In this document: one piece after another, positions 26,872 through 36,038 of the stretch
How positions within the stretch are numbered: position 1 is the stretch's first letter
Layout of the letters: each line of letters begins with the position of its first letter
Source of the DNA: Gracilinema caldarium DSM 7334
GTDB taxonomy: Bacteria > Spirochaetota > Spirochaetia > Treponematales > Breznakiellaceae
NCBI RefSeq assembly: GCF_000219725.1
Contig: NC_015732.1
Coordinates: forward strand, 1,798,001 to 1,862,000
Direction of reading: 5' to 3'
Length of the DNA: 64,000 bases
Notes under the pieces: model-generated
What the model was told of the DNA's origin: nothing
The model's input: only the letters and a program-made list of their open reading frames with translations
The model's database searches: none
Made by a program: the position numbers and the translations under genes

Positions 26872-27963
26872 TCATTCCAGAACACGCTGGAGACGTTGTA
26901 TTATATCAGAAAGCTCAATCATTTTGTGCTGAGCATCGGTAATTATTGCTTGTTCCTTTTCCTTACGTTCCTGATGAACCCTGATTGTTTTCTGAAGCTT
27001 TTCGATCTCCTTATTCAGTTGGTCAATCTGCAGTTCCGTGGTAAGGATTTCGATATTCCGGCCAATACTTGCTAGATCATCCCGAAGCTGATGAATTTCA
27101 GATACAATATCCTGAGCTTCCTGCGCAAGCCCTTCTACTTTGGAGAGTGTAATTTTTTGTCCTACCCTTTCAAAAAGCATATCCAACTCACGACTCATCT
27201 GTTGCTGCTGTTTTTCAAGGCTACGCAAAGTCCGTTGGGGGCGATTCTCTGCACAGAGTTGTTGTATATCCCTTCGTAGAGTATCCAACGATTGGGATAA
27301 TGAGGCAAGTGCAGTCTGTTTTTCCTGTAATCGTTGTAAGGTTTCTTTGGCAAGATTCATAAGACTGGCGGCCTCTTCAGGCAATTCAAAATCCCCAATA
27401 CCTGCTTCTAACAATAGTTGCCCTGCTTTTTGGGACACCTGTTTCATTTCCCGTTCTTTTCCTGATCGGCTGACCTTAAGAGTCAATTTTCTGGTATGCT
27501 TCCCGATAAATGAAAAGAAATCCTTTGTTTCTTCCTGATCAATGACAGCGATATGATCTTCCGATTCTTCAAGTTGATGAATGAGCGCTTCATACTGCTG
27601 CTTAAGGGTAAAAATCGATTCCGGCACAAAGGATGAGGAAAGGACCGAAACGCCCAATGCAATATACTGAAGTTGTAAATCCCTTTCATCAACCTTAATG
27701 CTATTAAGTTGTTTTTTATAGGCATTCTTCAGTTCCTGTTCCTTTTCAAGCAGGGTTTTCAATCGTTCCAGTACTTCACTGAGTCTATCTTGTTCTCGTA
27801 CAAGTCGGTTATAGTCTGCAGTTTCATCCTTAAATAACTTTACAGGAATGCTTGCAGCAGCAAGTACCTCATGACCCAAATTTTTATAAAGATCAACAAG
27901 CCGTTTTTCATAGCTTTCCTGCTTCTTTTTCAACTCCATAAGCTGTTTTTTACGTTCTTCCAT
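26872..27963 (-). CDS. Coiled-coil protein of unknown function
   Basis: The start was placed at ATG 27963 because a sigma-70 promoter ends 6 bases before it; a TTG at 27999 would lie within the promoter. The 363-residue product is almost entirely alpha-helical with heptad patterns near residues 5-45, 60-110, 200-300 and 310-360, rich in Gln, Leu, Glu and Lys (KQQQQMSRELDMLFERVGQ, IQRLQRVLE). A central stretch (DFFSFIGKHTRKLTLKVSRSGKE) breaks the coils. No signal peptide or membrane segment is visible. The gene is divergent from the EF-G paralog. Confidence 0.68.
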   Translation of the reverse strand: MEERKKQLMELKKKQESYEKRLVDLYKNLGHEVLAAASIPVKLFKDETADYNRLVREQDRLSEVLERLKTLLEKEQELKNAYKKQLNSIKVDERDLQLQYIALGVSVLSSSFVPESIFTLKQQYEALIHQLEESEDHIAVIDQEETKDFFSFIGKHTRKLTLKVSRSGKEREMKQVSQKAGQLLLEAGIGDFELPEEAASLMNLAKETLQRLQEKQTALASLSQSLDTLRRDIQQLCAENRPQRTLRSLEKQQQQMSRELDMLFERVGQKITLSKVEGLAQEAQDIVSEIHQLRDDLASIGRNIEILTTELQIDQLNKEIEKLQKTIRVHQERKEKEQAIITDAQHKMIELSDIIQRLQRVLE

Positions 27964-27969
27964 AATTTT

Positions 27970-27999
27970 ACTATACGCTATAGAAGTTTTTCTTGACAA
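27970..27999 (-). promoter_or_regulatory. Promoter of the coiled-coil gene, predicted leaderless
   Basis: On the minus strand TTGTCA (27994-27999) and TATAGT (27970-27975) are 18 bases apart. Only 6 bases separate the -10 from ATG 27963, so transcription should begin at or next to the start codon. There is no Shine-Dalgarno. Confidence 0.55.
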
Positions 28000-28045
28000 T
28001 CCGTCAAGACGGCCCCATCATGTAAAAATCGAAGGAGACGCCACC

Positions 28046-30130
28046 ATGAGCTACACCACGGATCTTATCAAGAACCTATCGTTAGCCGGTCACGGCGGTA
28101 CCGGCAAAACAACCCTCTTTGAACGGCTGCTGTTTGCCGGCGGGGTAATTCAAAAGCCTGAAACAGTCGAGTCAGGAAAAACCGTCAGTGATGCTTCACC
28201 AGAGGAAATTGAACGGAAAATTTCAATCTATGCAGCCCTGGCTCATATAGATTGGAAGGGCAAAAAAATTAATGTGCTGGATACACCGGGCTCCTCTGAC
28301 TTTATCGGGGATGTGATTTTATCGATTCGAGCATCCGAGTTCACCCTGGTTACGGTAGATGCCCGCTCAGGTGTTCAGATTGAAACCCTGAAAATCTGGC
28401 GGATACTGAACGCCCGGGGCAAACCACGGGGCATTTACATCACAAAAATGGATGATGACAGAGCTAATTTTGATGCCACCCTCCAGGACATTAAGGAAAA
28501 ACTGAAGATCGATCCGGTCCCATTCTTCCTGCCAATGGGTGCCGGTAAGGATTATAAGGGTGTTATCGACGTATTAAATGAAAAAGCCTATTTTGTCCAA
28601 AACGATGGACTAGAAAAAGAAGGCCCCATTCCTGCTGAATACAAGGATGCGGTGAATGAAGCCCGCCAGAGACTGATAGAAGCCGCCGCCGAAGGGGATG
28701 ATACCCTGATGGAGCACTATATCAATAAGGGATCCCTCGAAGCGGAAGAAATGCATACCGGCTTGATTGAAGCGCTGGCAGAACATAAATATGTTCCCGT
28801 ATTCTGTGGGGTACCCCTTAAGAATTCGGGGCTCATACCTTTACTCGATTTTGTTTCCGACATCGGGCCTGATCCCCGTACAGCCAGCGATACCGCTGTA
28901 TTACCCGACGGGACTGAAAAAGCTGTAGCTATTGATCCGGAAAAGCCCTTTGCCGGCTTTGTAATTAAAACAACCTATGACCAGTTTTCAGGAAAGATAT
29001 CCTGGATAAAACTGTTTAAGGGTAAACTGCATGCAGATTCTGAAGTTTTCAATGTAACAGAAAACAAAAAGGAAAAAATAGGGAAGCTCTATATCTGCCA
29101 GGGCAAAAAGCTCGAAGAAGTCCAAGAGCTGTATGCCGGTGATATTGGTATTATCACCAAGTCAGCAAGTCTCAAAACCAATGAAACCCTGACCGATCCT
29201 GCCAATCCCCTGACCTTTGTTCCTTTACGGCTCCCCGAACCGGTCCATTCAGTTGCGGTGAATGCGGTTCAAAAACGGGATGAGGATAAGCTTGGGGAAT
29301 ATCTCCTGCGGGCTACCGAAGAAGATAAAACCCTGCGGTATGAATATAACACGGAAACAAAAGAAGCGGTCCTTTCCGGGATGGGTGAACTCCATGTAAA
29401 CATTGTTCTGGACAAAATTAAACAGAATCAAAAAATCGAAGTTCAGACCCATATTCCACGGGTTGCATATCGAGAAACAATTACCAAAAAGGCCGGGGCT
29501 GAATATACCCATAAAAAACAGACCGGCGGTCATGGCCAGTATGGTAAGGTCGTATTAGAAATTGCGCCGCTTCCACGGGGGGAACAGTATCGCTTCATTA
29601 ATGCCATCTTTGGTGGTGCTATTTCGAAGGGCTATATCCCCGGTGTAGAAAAGGGTATTCACGAAGCCATGAATAACGGCGTACTTGCAGGGTATCCCGT
29701 CGTCGATGTAGAAGTAAAACTGGTTGATGGAAAAGAACACCCGGTAGACTCTTCTGAATTGGCCTTTAAACTTGCAGCCCGCAATGCCTTTAAGGAAGCC
29801 ATGAAACAGGCCAGTCCTACATTGCTGGAACCGATTATGAATTTAACCGTCTTTGTAGAAGATAAATACATGGGCGATGTCATGTCGGATCTTTCGGGTA
29901 AACGAGGCAAGATTCTTGGTCAGCAATCGATCGGTGGTGGCATCGAAGAAATTCGGGCACAGGTACCCCAGGCAGAGCTCCTGAGATACTCTATCGATCT
30001 GCGGTCCATGACGAGCGGCACAGGCTCATTTAGTGTCGAATTTGACCACTATGCGCCAATCTCCGGTAAGATTGCTGAAGAGGTCATTAAAGCGGCCCAG
30101 GCATTTAGGGTGCAGGAAGCTGAAGAATAA
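28046..30130 (+). CDS. Elongation factor G-like GTPase (EF-G paralog)
   Basis: The 694-residue protein has the EF-G domain order: G domain (P-loop GHGGTGKTTL at 15-24, DTPG near 79), domain II, III, IV with its loop (YTHKKQTGGHGQYGKV) and V. G4 reads ITKMD where canonical EF-G has NKMD, and the switch region lacks the usual RGITI segment, which point to an EF-G-like paralog, not the housekeeping EF-G. These proteins may act in ribosome recycling or another translation step. GGAG lies upstream of ATG 28046. A strong terminator closes the gene. Confidence 0.88.
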   Translation: MSYTTDLIKNLSLAGHGGTGKTTLFERLLFAGGVIQKPETVESGKTVSDASPEEIERKISIYAALAHIDWKGKKINVLDTPGSSDFIGDVILSIRASEFTLVTVDARSGVQIETLKIWRILNARGKPRGIYITKMDDDRANFDATLQDIKEKLKIDPVPFFLPMGAGKDYKGVIDVLNEKAYFVQNDGLEKEGPIPAEYKDAVNEARQRLIEAAAEGDDTLMEHYINKGSLEAEEMHTGLIEALAEHKYVPVFCGVPLKNSGLIPLLDFVSDIGPDPRTASDTAVLPDGTEKAVAIDPEKPFAGFVIKTTYDQFSGKISWIKLFKGKLHADSEVFNVTENKKEKIGKLYICQGKKLEEVQELYAGDIGIITKSASLKTNETLTDPANPLTFVPLRLPEPVHSVAVNAVQKRDEDKLGEYLLRATEEDKTLRYEYNTETKEAVLSGMGELHVNIVLDKIKQNQKIEVQTHIPRVAYRETITKKAGAEYTHKKQTGGHGQYGKVVLEIAPLPRGEQYRFINAIFGGAISKGYIPGVEKGIHEAMNNGVLAGYPVVDVEVKLVDGKEHPVDSSELAFKLAARNAFKEAMKQASPTLLEPIMNLTVFVEDKYMGDVMSDLSGKRGKILGQQSIGGGIEEIRAQVPQAELLRYSIDLRSMTSGTGSFSVEFDHYAPISGKIAEEVIKAAQAFRVQEAEE

Positions 30131-30166
30131 TGTGTTTAAACGGCTGAACTGCTGTAAAAAGGAGGT

Positions 30167-30199
30167 GGGAGCTGTTCCTCGGGAACAGCTCCCTTTTTT
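30167..30199 (+). terminator. Intrinsic terminator after the EF-G paralog
   Basis: The arms GGGAGCTGTTCC and GGAACAGCTCCC form a perfect 12-bp stem with a 3-base loop, followed by six T. It overlaps the stop codon of the convergent citrate synthase gene by two bases. Confidence 0.9.
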
Positions 30200-31535
30200 A
30201 TTTTCTATCTGCTATAGGTATAAAGGGAAGTCTGGGCTGAACACATTTATAAGCCGGTCGAATAATTCTGCCACCGGAGATAATTTCCTCCATTCGATGA
30301 GCACACCAGCCTGCCACACGGCTGATGGCAAAAATTGGAGTATAGAGTTCTGTAGGGATCCCCAGCATGTGGTATACAAAGCCGGAATAGAAGTCCACAT
30401 TGGTACAAATAGATTTATCAGAACCCTTTACCTGTTTAAAGACCTTTGGAACCAGAGTTTCAATGGTTCTATAGAGATTAAATTCTTCATAAAACCCCTT
30501 CTCTTTTGCCAATGCTTCGGCCTTATTCCGCAACAGGGTCGCCCGTGGATCCGATATTGTATATACCGCATGCCCCTGTCCATAAATAAGCCCTGTTCGG
30601 TCAAAGGCCTCTCCCTTTAATATCTTTATTAAATAATCTGCAACTTCGCCTTCGTTCTCCCAGTTTTTAACACCCTTTTTAATATCTTCCATCATACCCA
30701 TTACTTTAATATTAGCACCTCCATGCTTAAAACCTTTAAGGGATCCTACCCCTGCGGCAATTGCAGAATAGGTGTCTGTATCAGCTGAAGAAATAAGGTG
30801 CACTGCAAAGGTTGAATTATTACCACCGCCATGCTCTGCATGGAGCACCAAAGCAAGGTCGAGTATTTCTGCTTCAAGGCGGGTAAATTTCTGGTCCTGA
30901 CGAATGAGGGAAAGGAGAGTTTCTGCCGTGGATTTAGTTTTACCAGGTGAATGGATAAAAAGGCTTTCATGGTCGTAATAGTGCTTTTTAGCCATGTAGG
31001 CGTAGGCTACCATGGTTGGAAACCGGGCGATAAGATCTATTGATTGACGAAGTATATTCTCAGGAGACAAATCCTCAGCTCGGTCATCATAGGCATAACA
31101 GGTAAGCACCGAACGAGCAAGTTTATTCATAATATCAGGAGAGGGCACCTTCATAATGGTATCTTCAGCAAAATTATTAGGTAAAGCACGTTTTTCACCA
31201 AGAAGATCTGAAAATTCCTCTAATTCAGCTTTTGTAGGCAAATCACCAAAAAGCAGTAGATAAATAGTTTCTTCGAAGCCGTACCGTTGTTCCTGAGCTG
31301 CATGGTAAACCAGGTCTTCCACATCATAGCCCCGGTAATAGAGCTTGCCGTCTACCGGGATCCGTTCGCCTTCATCCATAATATACCCATGTACATCTCC
31401 TACCCTGGTAAGGCCAACAAGAACACCAGTACCATCGGCATTTCGCAGCCCTCGCTTAACATTATACTTGGTATATAATTCAGGATCAATTTTGTTATTT
31501 TCTAGAACCTTATAAAGATAGCTATTCGAATCCAT
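30198..31535 (-). CDS. gltA: Citrate synthase
   Basis: The enzyme condenses oxaloacetate with acetyl-CoA. The 445-residue protein carries the catalytic His regions LHAEHGGGNNSTF and GHAVYTISDPRA and the Asp in CTNVDFYSGFVYHMLGI. The N-terminal part (YYRGYDVEDLVYHA) fits the citrate/2-methylcitrate synthase family. Substrate preference cannot be decided from sequence alone; no prp genes lie nearby, so citrate synthase is favoured. In host-adapted treponemes this enzyme is generally absent, so its presence points to a free-living or gut lifestyle. Confidence 0.9.
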   Translation of the reverse strand: MDSNSYLYKVLENNKIDPELYTKYNVKRGLRNADGTGVLVGLTRVGDVHGYIMDEGERIPVDGKLYYRGYDVEDLVYHAAQEQRYGFEETIYLLLFGDLPTKAELEEFSDLLGEKRALPNNFAEDTIMKVPSPDIMNKLARSVLTCYAYDDRAEDLSPENILRQSIDLIARFPTMVAYAYMAKKHYYDHESLFIHSPGKTKSTAETLLSLIRQDQKFTRLEAEILDLALVLHAEHGGGNNSTFAVHLISSADTDTYSAIAAGVGSLKGFKHGGANIKVMGMMEDIKKGVKNWENEGEVADYLIKILKGEAFDRTGLIYGQGHAVYTISDPRATLLRNKAEALAKEKGFYEEFNLYRTIETLVPKVFKQVKGSDKSICTNVDFYSGFVYHMLGIPTELYTPIFAISRVAGWCAHRMEEIISGGRIIRPAYKCVQPRLPFIPIADRK

Positions 31536-31597
31536 AGGCCCTCCATGTATATTTATACACTAAATAGGACCACATTTTGCATAGTTATGCAATAGGT

Positions 31598-31626
31598 TTG
31601 ACGAAAAAATATTTTTCATCTATATT
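31598..31626 (+). promoter_or_regulatory. asnS promoter, predicted leaderless
   Basis: TTGACG (31598-31603) and TATATT (31621-31626) are exactly 17 bases apart. Eight bases separate the -10 from ATG 31635, so the predicted start site falls within 0-2 bases of the codon. There is no Shine-Dalgarno and no room for a T-box leader. Confidence 0.65.
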
Positions 31627-31634
31627 AAATTGCT

Positions 31635-33032
31635 ATGAATATACCACTTATCAAAGAAATTATGACCCTTTCCCCTGAAGGGCAAACAGTCATTATACGC
31701 GGCTGGGTTCGAACAAAACGGGAATTAAAACACCTTGTCTTTATCGAAGTAAATGATGGTTCATGTTTTAAGAACATTCAGTGTACCTTTGATCTTTCCC
31801 AGTTTACCGATCAGAGCATTTCTGAACAGCTGGCAGAAGTATCTACTGGGGTTTCTGTAGAAATTTCTGGAAAGCTTGTTCCTTCCCCTGCTGCGGGGCA
31901 ACCGGTAGAGGTTACTGCTTCTAGCATTTCTGTAATCGGAAAAGCAACTGCAGAAAACTATCCATTACAAAAAAAGCGGCATTCTCTGGAATTCCTCCGG
32001 GAGATTGGACATCTCCGTGCCCGAACCAATACCTTTGGGGCTGTAGCACGGGTACGCAGCCGCCTTGCCTTTGCAATTCATGAATTTTTCCAGCATCGAG
32101 GCTTCCAGTATGTCCATACCCCAATCATTACTGCCAGCGACTGTGAAGGGGCCGGGGCCATGTTTCAGGTTACTACCTTGGATCTGGAAGCCTTAGCAAA
32201 GTCAGGCAAGGCTGTCGATTATTCTAAAGATTTTTTTGGTAAACGGAGTTATCTTACCGTATCGGGTCAGCTCGAAGCAGAAACCTATGCTACAGCCCTT
32301 TCCCGGGTCTATACCTTCGGGCCAACCTTCCGTGCAGAAAATTCTAATACCACCCGGCACCTTGCAGAATTCTGGATGGTTGAACCGGAAGTAGCCTTTG
32401 CCCATCTGGAAGACAACATGGAACTGGCAGAGGCCTTTCTGAAACACCTCTTTAATGTAGCCCTTACCGACTGCAGAGAAGACCTGGAGTTTTTTAATGA
32501 GCGGATCCAGCAGGGAATTATTGAAACCCTGGACAGCGTGGTCAATTCCAAGTTTACCCATATGACCTATACGGATGCGGTGAAGGAACTGGAGAAAAAT
32601 GCTGGAGCCTTTGAATTCAAGCCCTATTGGGGTTGTGATTTACAGAGTGAACATGAAAAATACCTGACTGAAAAAGTAGCGGGAGGCCCTGTCATCGTTA
32701 CAGACTATCCCAAGGAAATTAAAGCTTTCTACATGAAATTGAATGAGGATGGAAAGACAGTCAGAGCAATGGATGTTTTGGTTCCCCGTTTAGGCGAAAT
32801 CATTGGCGGTTCAGAACGGGAAGAACGGCTTGAGGTTCTCGAAAACCGAATTAAGGAATTGGGTATGAATCCTGAGGATTATTGGTGGTATTTGGATTTA
32901 CGGCGCTTTGGTACTGTGCCCCATGCAGGATTTGGTCTTGGTTTTGAACGGCTTATCCTCTATGTTACCGGCATGACCAATATCAGAGACGTAATTCCCT
33001 ATCCTCGAGCCGTTGGACAGGCTGATTTCTAA
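31635..33032 (+). CDS. asnS: Asparaginyl-tRNA synthetase
   Basis: The 465-residue class IIb enzyme attaches Asn to tRNA-Asn in the cytoplasm. It has an OB-fold anticodon domain (residues 1-110, [24 protein letters not shown]), motif 2 [21 protein letters not shown] near 230, and motif 3 [13 protein letters not shown] near 440; AsnRS-type [11 protein letters not shown] separates it from AspRS. ATG 31635 follows the promoter almost directly and no ribosome-binding site is present, so leaderless initiation is expected. Asn-tRNA is thus made directly. Confidence 0.97.
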   Translation: MNIPLIKEIMTLSPEGQTVIIRGWVRTKRELKHLVFIEVNDGSCFKNIQCTFDLSQFTDQSISEQLAEVSTGVSVEISGKLVPSPAAGQPVEVTASSISVIGKATAENYPLQKKRHSLEFLREIGHLRARTNTFGAVARVRSRLAFAIHEFFQHRGFQYVHTPIITASDCEGAGAMFQVTTLDLEALAKSGKAVDYSKDFFGKRSYLTVSGQLEAETYATALSRVYTFGPTFRAENSNTTRHLAEFWMVEPEVAFAHLEDNMELAEAFLKHLFNVALTDCREDLEFFNERIQQGIIETLDSVVNSKFTHMTYTDAVKELEKNAGAFEFKPYWGCDLQSEHEKYLTEKVAGGPVIVTDYPKEIKAFYMKLNEDGKTVRAMDVLVPRLGEIIGGSEREERLEVLENRIKELGMNPEDYWWYLDLRRFGTVPHAGFGLGFERLILYVTGMTNIRDVIPYPRAVGQADF

Positions 33033-33059
33033 CAGGCTATAGAATACTTGAGGTAGTTC

Positions 33060-34295
33060 TTGCAAAGACAATTTTTTCTACTACTGCTGGTAATAATTCC
33101 GGGTCTTTTGCTTGTTGCAGAAGACCTGGAAATCCATTCTCGTTCAGCTATACTGCTCGATGCCAGCACCGGGACAGTATTATTTGAAAAGAATGCTGAT
33201 GAACCTATTCCCCCAGCATCGCTCACAAAATTAGTGACTATGCATATTGCCTTTCAGGATATTGCCATGGGCAAGGTTCATCTTGATGATATCGTTCCTA
33301 TTCCGCGAGCCGCATGGGCAATCAATCAGAGCTGGGGGTCAAGCCTTATGTTCCTTGGCCCAGGACAACGAGTTACATTACGTGAATTGTTACTGGGTCT
33401 TGCGGTCTGTTCCGGTAACGATGCAGCCGTCGCAATCGCCCTGTATTTAGCTCCATCTATTGAAGTTTTTGCAGAGCGGATGAACCAGGAAGTACAACGA
33501 TTGGGACTTACCCATACCCATTTTGTTGAACCCTCCGGCATTTCGGAACACAATGTGACTACCGCGAGGGATTTTGCAGCTTTCTGCAGGTTCTACATCG
33601 CAGAACATCCTGATGCAATCACTAATTTTCATGCGGTGCGAGAATTTGCCTATCCAAAAGCAGAAAATGTCCCTGAAACCTATAGAGACAACCCAAGAAC
33701 TATAGTTCAATCAAACCGTAACACCTTGCTTGATACTCTAGAAGGGGTTGATGGTCTTAAAACTGGTTATATTATTGAATCAGGTTATAACATTGCTCTT
33801 ACCGCCAAACGGGGAGACACACGGTTCCTTGCAGTCCTTTTAGGTGGCCCTGGTAGATCTTCTCTGCAAGGTGGACAAATAAGAGCGGAAGATGGGACAA
33901 AACTTTTAGAATGGGCTTTTGCTAATTATAAAACCCTTCATCTCTCCCCTATTCCATTACCACAGCCAAGAATCTGGAAAGGAACACTCAATAAAACGAA
34001 CCTGCATATTGCTGATGCTGTTATCGACCGAAATACTAATATGCTTAGTTTTACCACATCGATACATCGTGGAATTAAGCTGAATCAGAACATAGAAATA
34101 TTTGAGCCAGTAGTGGCACCGATTCAGGTAGGGACTATTATAGGACGTCTAATCATATCCGATAATGAAGGAACTCTTCAGCAGTTTCCGCTCACTGTTG
34201 ATGAGACTATTCCTAAAGGTAATCTTATAAAACGCATGATAGATGCTCTCATATTGTGTTTCATTGCCTTTTTTAAAAATATAGGGCTCACTTAA
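33060..34295 (+). CDS. D-alanyl-D-alanine carboxypeptidase (PBP5/6 type)
   Basis: The 411-residue protein trims the terminal D-Ala from peptidoglycan stem peptides. A Sec signal (residues 1-20) precedes the S11 peptidase domain with catalytic S-x2-K in PPASLTK near 52, SGN in CSGNDAAVA near 120, and KTG in GLKTGYIIES near 225. The C-terminus has a PBP5-like beta domain (residues 285-375) and a hydrophobic tail (ALILCFIAFFKNIGL) that could anchor it. The start is TTG 33060 with GAGGT upstream, 27 bases after asnS. Confidence 0.93.
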   Translation: MQRQFFLLLLVIIPGLLLVAEDLEIHSRSAILLDASTGTVLFEKNADEPIPPASLTKLVTMHIAFQDIAMGKVHLDDIVPIPRAAWAINQSWGSSLMFLGPGQRVTLRELLLGLAVCSGNDAAVAIALYLAPSIEVFAERMNQEVQRLGLTHTHFVEPSGISEHNVTTARDFAAFCRFYIAEHPDAITNFHAVREFAYPKAENVPETYRDNPRTIVQSNRNTLLDTLEGVDGLKTGYIIESGYNIALTAKRGDTRFLAVLLGGPGRSSLQGGQIRAEDGTKLLEWAFANYKTLHLSPIPLPQPRIWKGTLNKTNLHIADAVIDRNTNMLSFTTSIHRGIKLNQNIEIFEPVVAPIQVGTIIGRLIISDNEGTLQQFPLTVDETIPKGNLIKRMIDALILCFIAFFKNIGLT

Positions 34296-34353
34296 AACCA
34301 CTACATAATCAACCCATTCAGGTTACCTATGGTACTAAATCATGACCATAAAC

Positions 34354-34388
34354 AAAAAGGCTGTCCCGCAAATCAGGACAGCCTTTTT
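34354..34388. terminator. Bidirectional terminator between carboxypeptidase and flaA genes
   Basis: Arms AGGCTGTCC and GGACAGCCT, each flanked by runs of five A or T, serve both the plus-strand carboxypeptidase gene and the minus-strand flaA gene. The same arms are used in the rpmE terminator at 2602-2638. Confidence 0.88.
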
Positions 34389-34432
34389 ATTATTAAGCAT
34401 TACTAAGCTGTTATTATAGTATGTTGCCTAAC

Positions 34433-35449
34433 TTATTTAGTTTCAGTTGAAGGGGTAAAGCCAGATTCAGTAGCCTTCTTCTGAGCTTCCAAATATCTCA
34501 GCACCTGCTGCTGGCCAAAGCGGGACATTTCAGCATTTTTCCGTGCAGTTTCACGGTCCTGAATAATGTTCCACAGACCTTCATCATCAATATCCCTGTC
34601 AGTTTCAATAACAGCCTTATCGTAGATGACTTTAACATCTTTAAAATATGCTACAAAGTCACCGCCTTCAGCAGCTGCATCACGCTGGATAAGAAACCCT
34701 CCAAATTTTACGAAGGGAGTTGATTTTGGGTAGAGCGGATAGAGCCGGAGTTCCCGGTTTCGTACATTCTCGACATACTGAGGATTGTCCCAGCGTAGCT
34801 CTCCCCAACCATCGAATTTCAGGTAACCCATAAATACCACATTCTCGTTTCCATCGGCATCAATGAGTACAGCAGAAAGTCCATGGGGGAAATTAAGCCC
34901 ATATACATTAACTGCAAGGGACTTAATAACACCTACATTCTTTACCACACCGTAACCATTTTCAAAGCGGGTAAATTTGCTTGCCTTGTCCTCTGCAGTG
35001 GGGGCCTGAATGGTACCATCATCTGCAACCTTGGTCATTGCTTCGAAGGCAGGAATTTCAAAGGGCGGCTGAATCCGTGCCCAGGAATTAAAGGGTTCTA
35101 CAGGGAAATGAACCCGTACGCCAAGAACCTTTCCAAACTGCTTGGAAGGTGCTTCCTGTGTATAGCTCTTGGCCTGGTTGGTCACAGTCCTGGAAGATGA
35201 TGCGAGAACCACATCCCAGTTAGCCAAGGCGAGGGAGGTCTTCATCACCTTTTTTTGTTCGGTGGTGAAGCTGCCGCCGGCCACGTTGGAGAAATCCATC
35301 ATGGTCGCACGGTTCTGAGTGGGTACGTTGTCCTGGTTGGGAATAATGTCGGCCGCAAGTTTGGTGAAGTCGATAAGCACCGCTTCTTCTGCAAACAACG
35401 ATCCCGCCGCGAACAACGCGATGGCGACAAGAATGAACATCCGTTTCAT
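34433..35449 (-). CDS. flaA: Flagellar filament outer layer (sheath) protein FlaA
   Basis: FlaA coats the FlaB core of spirochete periplasmic flagella. The 338-residue precursor starts with MKRMFILVAIALFAAGSLFAEEA, a Sec signal with expected cleavage after LFA at about residue 20. The mature protein has the FlaA pattern: SWARIQPPFEIPAFE, VKSIAVNVYGLNFPHGL-like strand, GELRWDNPQYV, and LYPLYPKSTPFVKFGGFLIQRD. The C-terminal 40 residues are helical and charged. It has its own promoter and a strong AAAGGAG, and a terminator follows, so it is separately and highly expressed though downstream of the GerMN gene. Confidence 0.95.
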   Translation of the reverse strand: MKRMFILVAIALFAAGSLFAEEAVLIDFTKLAADIIPNQDNVPTQNRATMMDFSNVAGGSFTTEQKKVMKTSLALANWDVVLASSSRTVTNQAKSYTQEAPSKQFGKVLGVRVHFPVEPFNSWARIQPPFEIPAFEAMTKVADDGTIQAPTAEDKASKFTRFENGYGVVKNVGVIKSLAVNVYGLNFPHGLSAVLIDADGNENVVFMGYLKFDGWGELRWDNPQYVENVRNRELRLYPLYPKSTPFVKFGGFLIQRDAAAEGGDFVAYFKDVKVIYDKAVIETDRDIDDEGLWNIIQDRETARKNAEMSRFGQQQVLRYLEAQKKATESGFTPSTETK

Positions 35450-35493
35450 TCAAAGCTCCTTTGTATAACGCTATTTAGCATAGGACAAATAAA

Positions 35494-35521
35494 AGTATAC
35501 GAGATGGTTTTTATTTGTCAA
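35494..35521 (-). promoter_or_regulatory. Sigma-70 type promoter for flaA
   Basis: On the minus strand a perfect TTGACA (35516-35521) and TATACT (35494-35499) are 16 bases apart. It overlaps the last codons of the GerMN gene. The leader is about 40 bases and ends in AAAGGAG before ATG 35449. Confidence 0.7.
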
Positions 35522-36038
35522 CGCTTTTCTTTATTTTTCGCTCAGTATTTGTATGATATACCTCATTTCCTGCAATAAAAAGGGTTATTTCTTTTATAGA
35601 CTGGAAGTTTTTCCGTATTATTTGGGTAAATAAACGTGCCCTTTGTTCAAATGACACAGAATTTTGAAGAGGAAGGGCAGCTGAGTCCGATAGATTGATA
35701 TAAGCCTTCTCATTTCTGATCATAACCGTCGTAAGAACTGCATCCACTGGGAAAAGGGGCATTAAATCTACCGAACTTGGTCCAAGCAGGTATTCTTCTA
35801 TAAAATATCGCAGTTGATCTTCTTTTGTTTTGCCAGAAACGAGATATCGGGTTTCAATATGAAGGGTTTTCGTTTTTTGAGAAAAAAAACTATAAATATA
35901 TCTTTTTTTCGGCGTCAGTATGACATCTAAGGAAGCAATTACCAGCAGTACTAGAAGAAAGGTTAACCTTCTATTTATGGAAATTTGAAAAAAACCTGTA
36001 ATACCCTGTAAAACTGGGGCAGAATTATCATTTTTCAT
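35511..36038 (-). CDS. GerMN domain protein, membrane-anchored
   Basis: The 175-residue protein has an N-terminal membrane anchor (LTFLLVLLVIASLDVIL, about 25-41). A GerMN-type domain (about 55-160) follows: KTKEDQLRYFIEEYLLGPSSVDLMPLFPVDAVLTTVMIRNEKAYINLSDSAA, ending with LFIAGNEVYH. GerMN modules bind peptidoglycan partners in sporulation and cell-wall complexes; spirochetes do not sporulate, so a cell-wall role with the upstream amidase is likely. Its start overlaps the amidase stop by 4 bases. Confidence 0.85.
   Translation of the reverse strand: MKNDNSAPVLQGITGFFQISINRRLTFLLVLLVIASLDVILTPKKRYIYSFFSQKTKTLHIETRYLVSGKTKEDQLRYFIEEYLLGPSSVDLMPLFPVDAVLTTVMIRNEKAYINLSDSAALPLQNSVSFEQRARLFTQIIRKNFQSIKEITLFIAGNEVYHTNTERKIKKSVDK

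Noticed and set aside
31536-31634. T-box leader upstream of asnS
   Set aside because: The promoter ends 8 bases before the start codon, so there is no leader RNA to fold.
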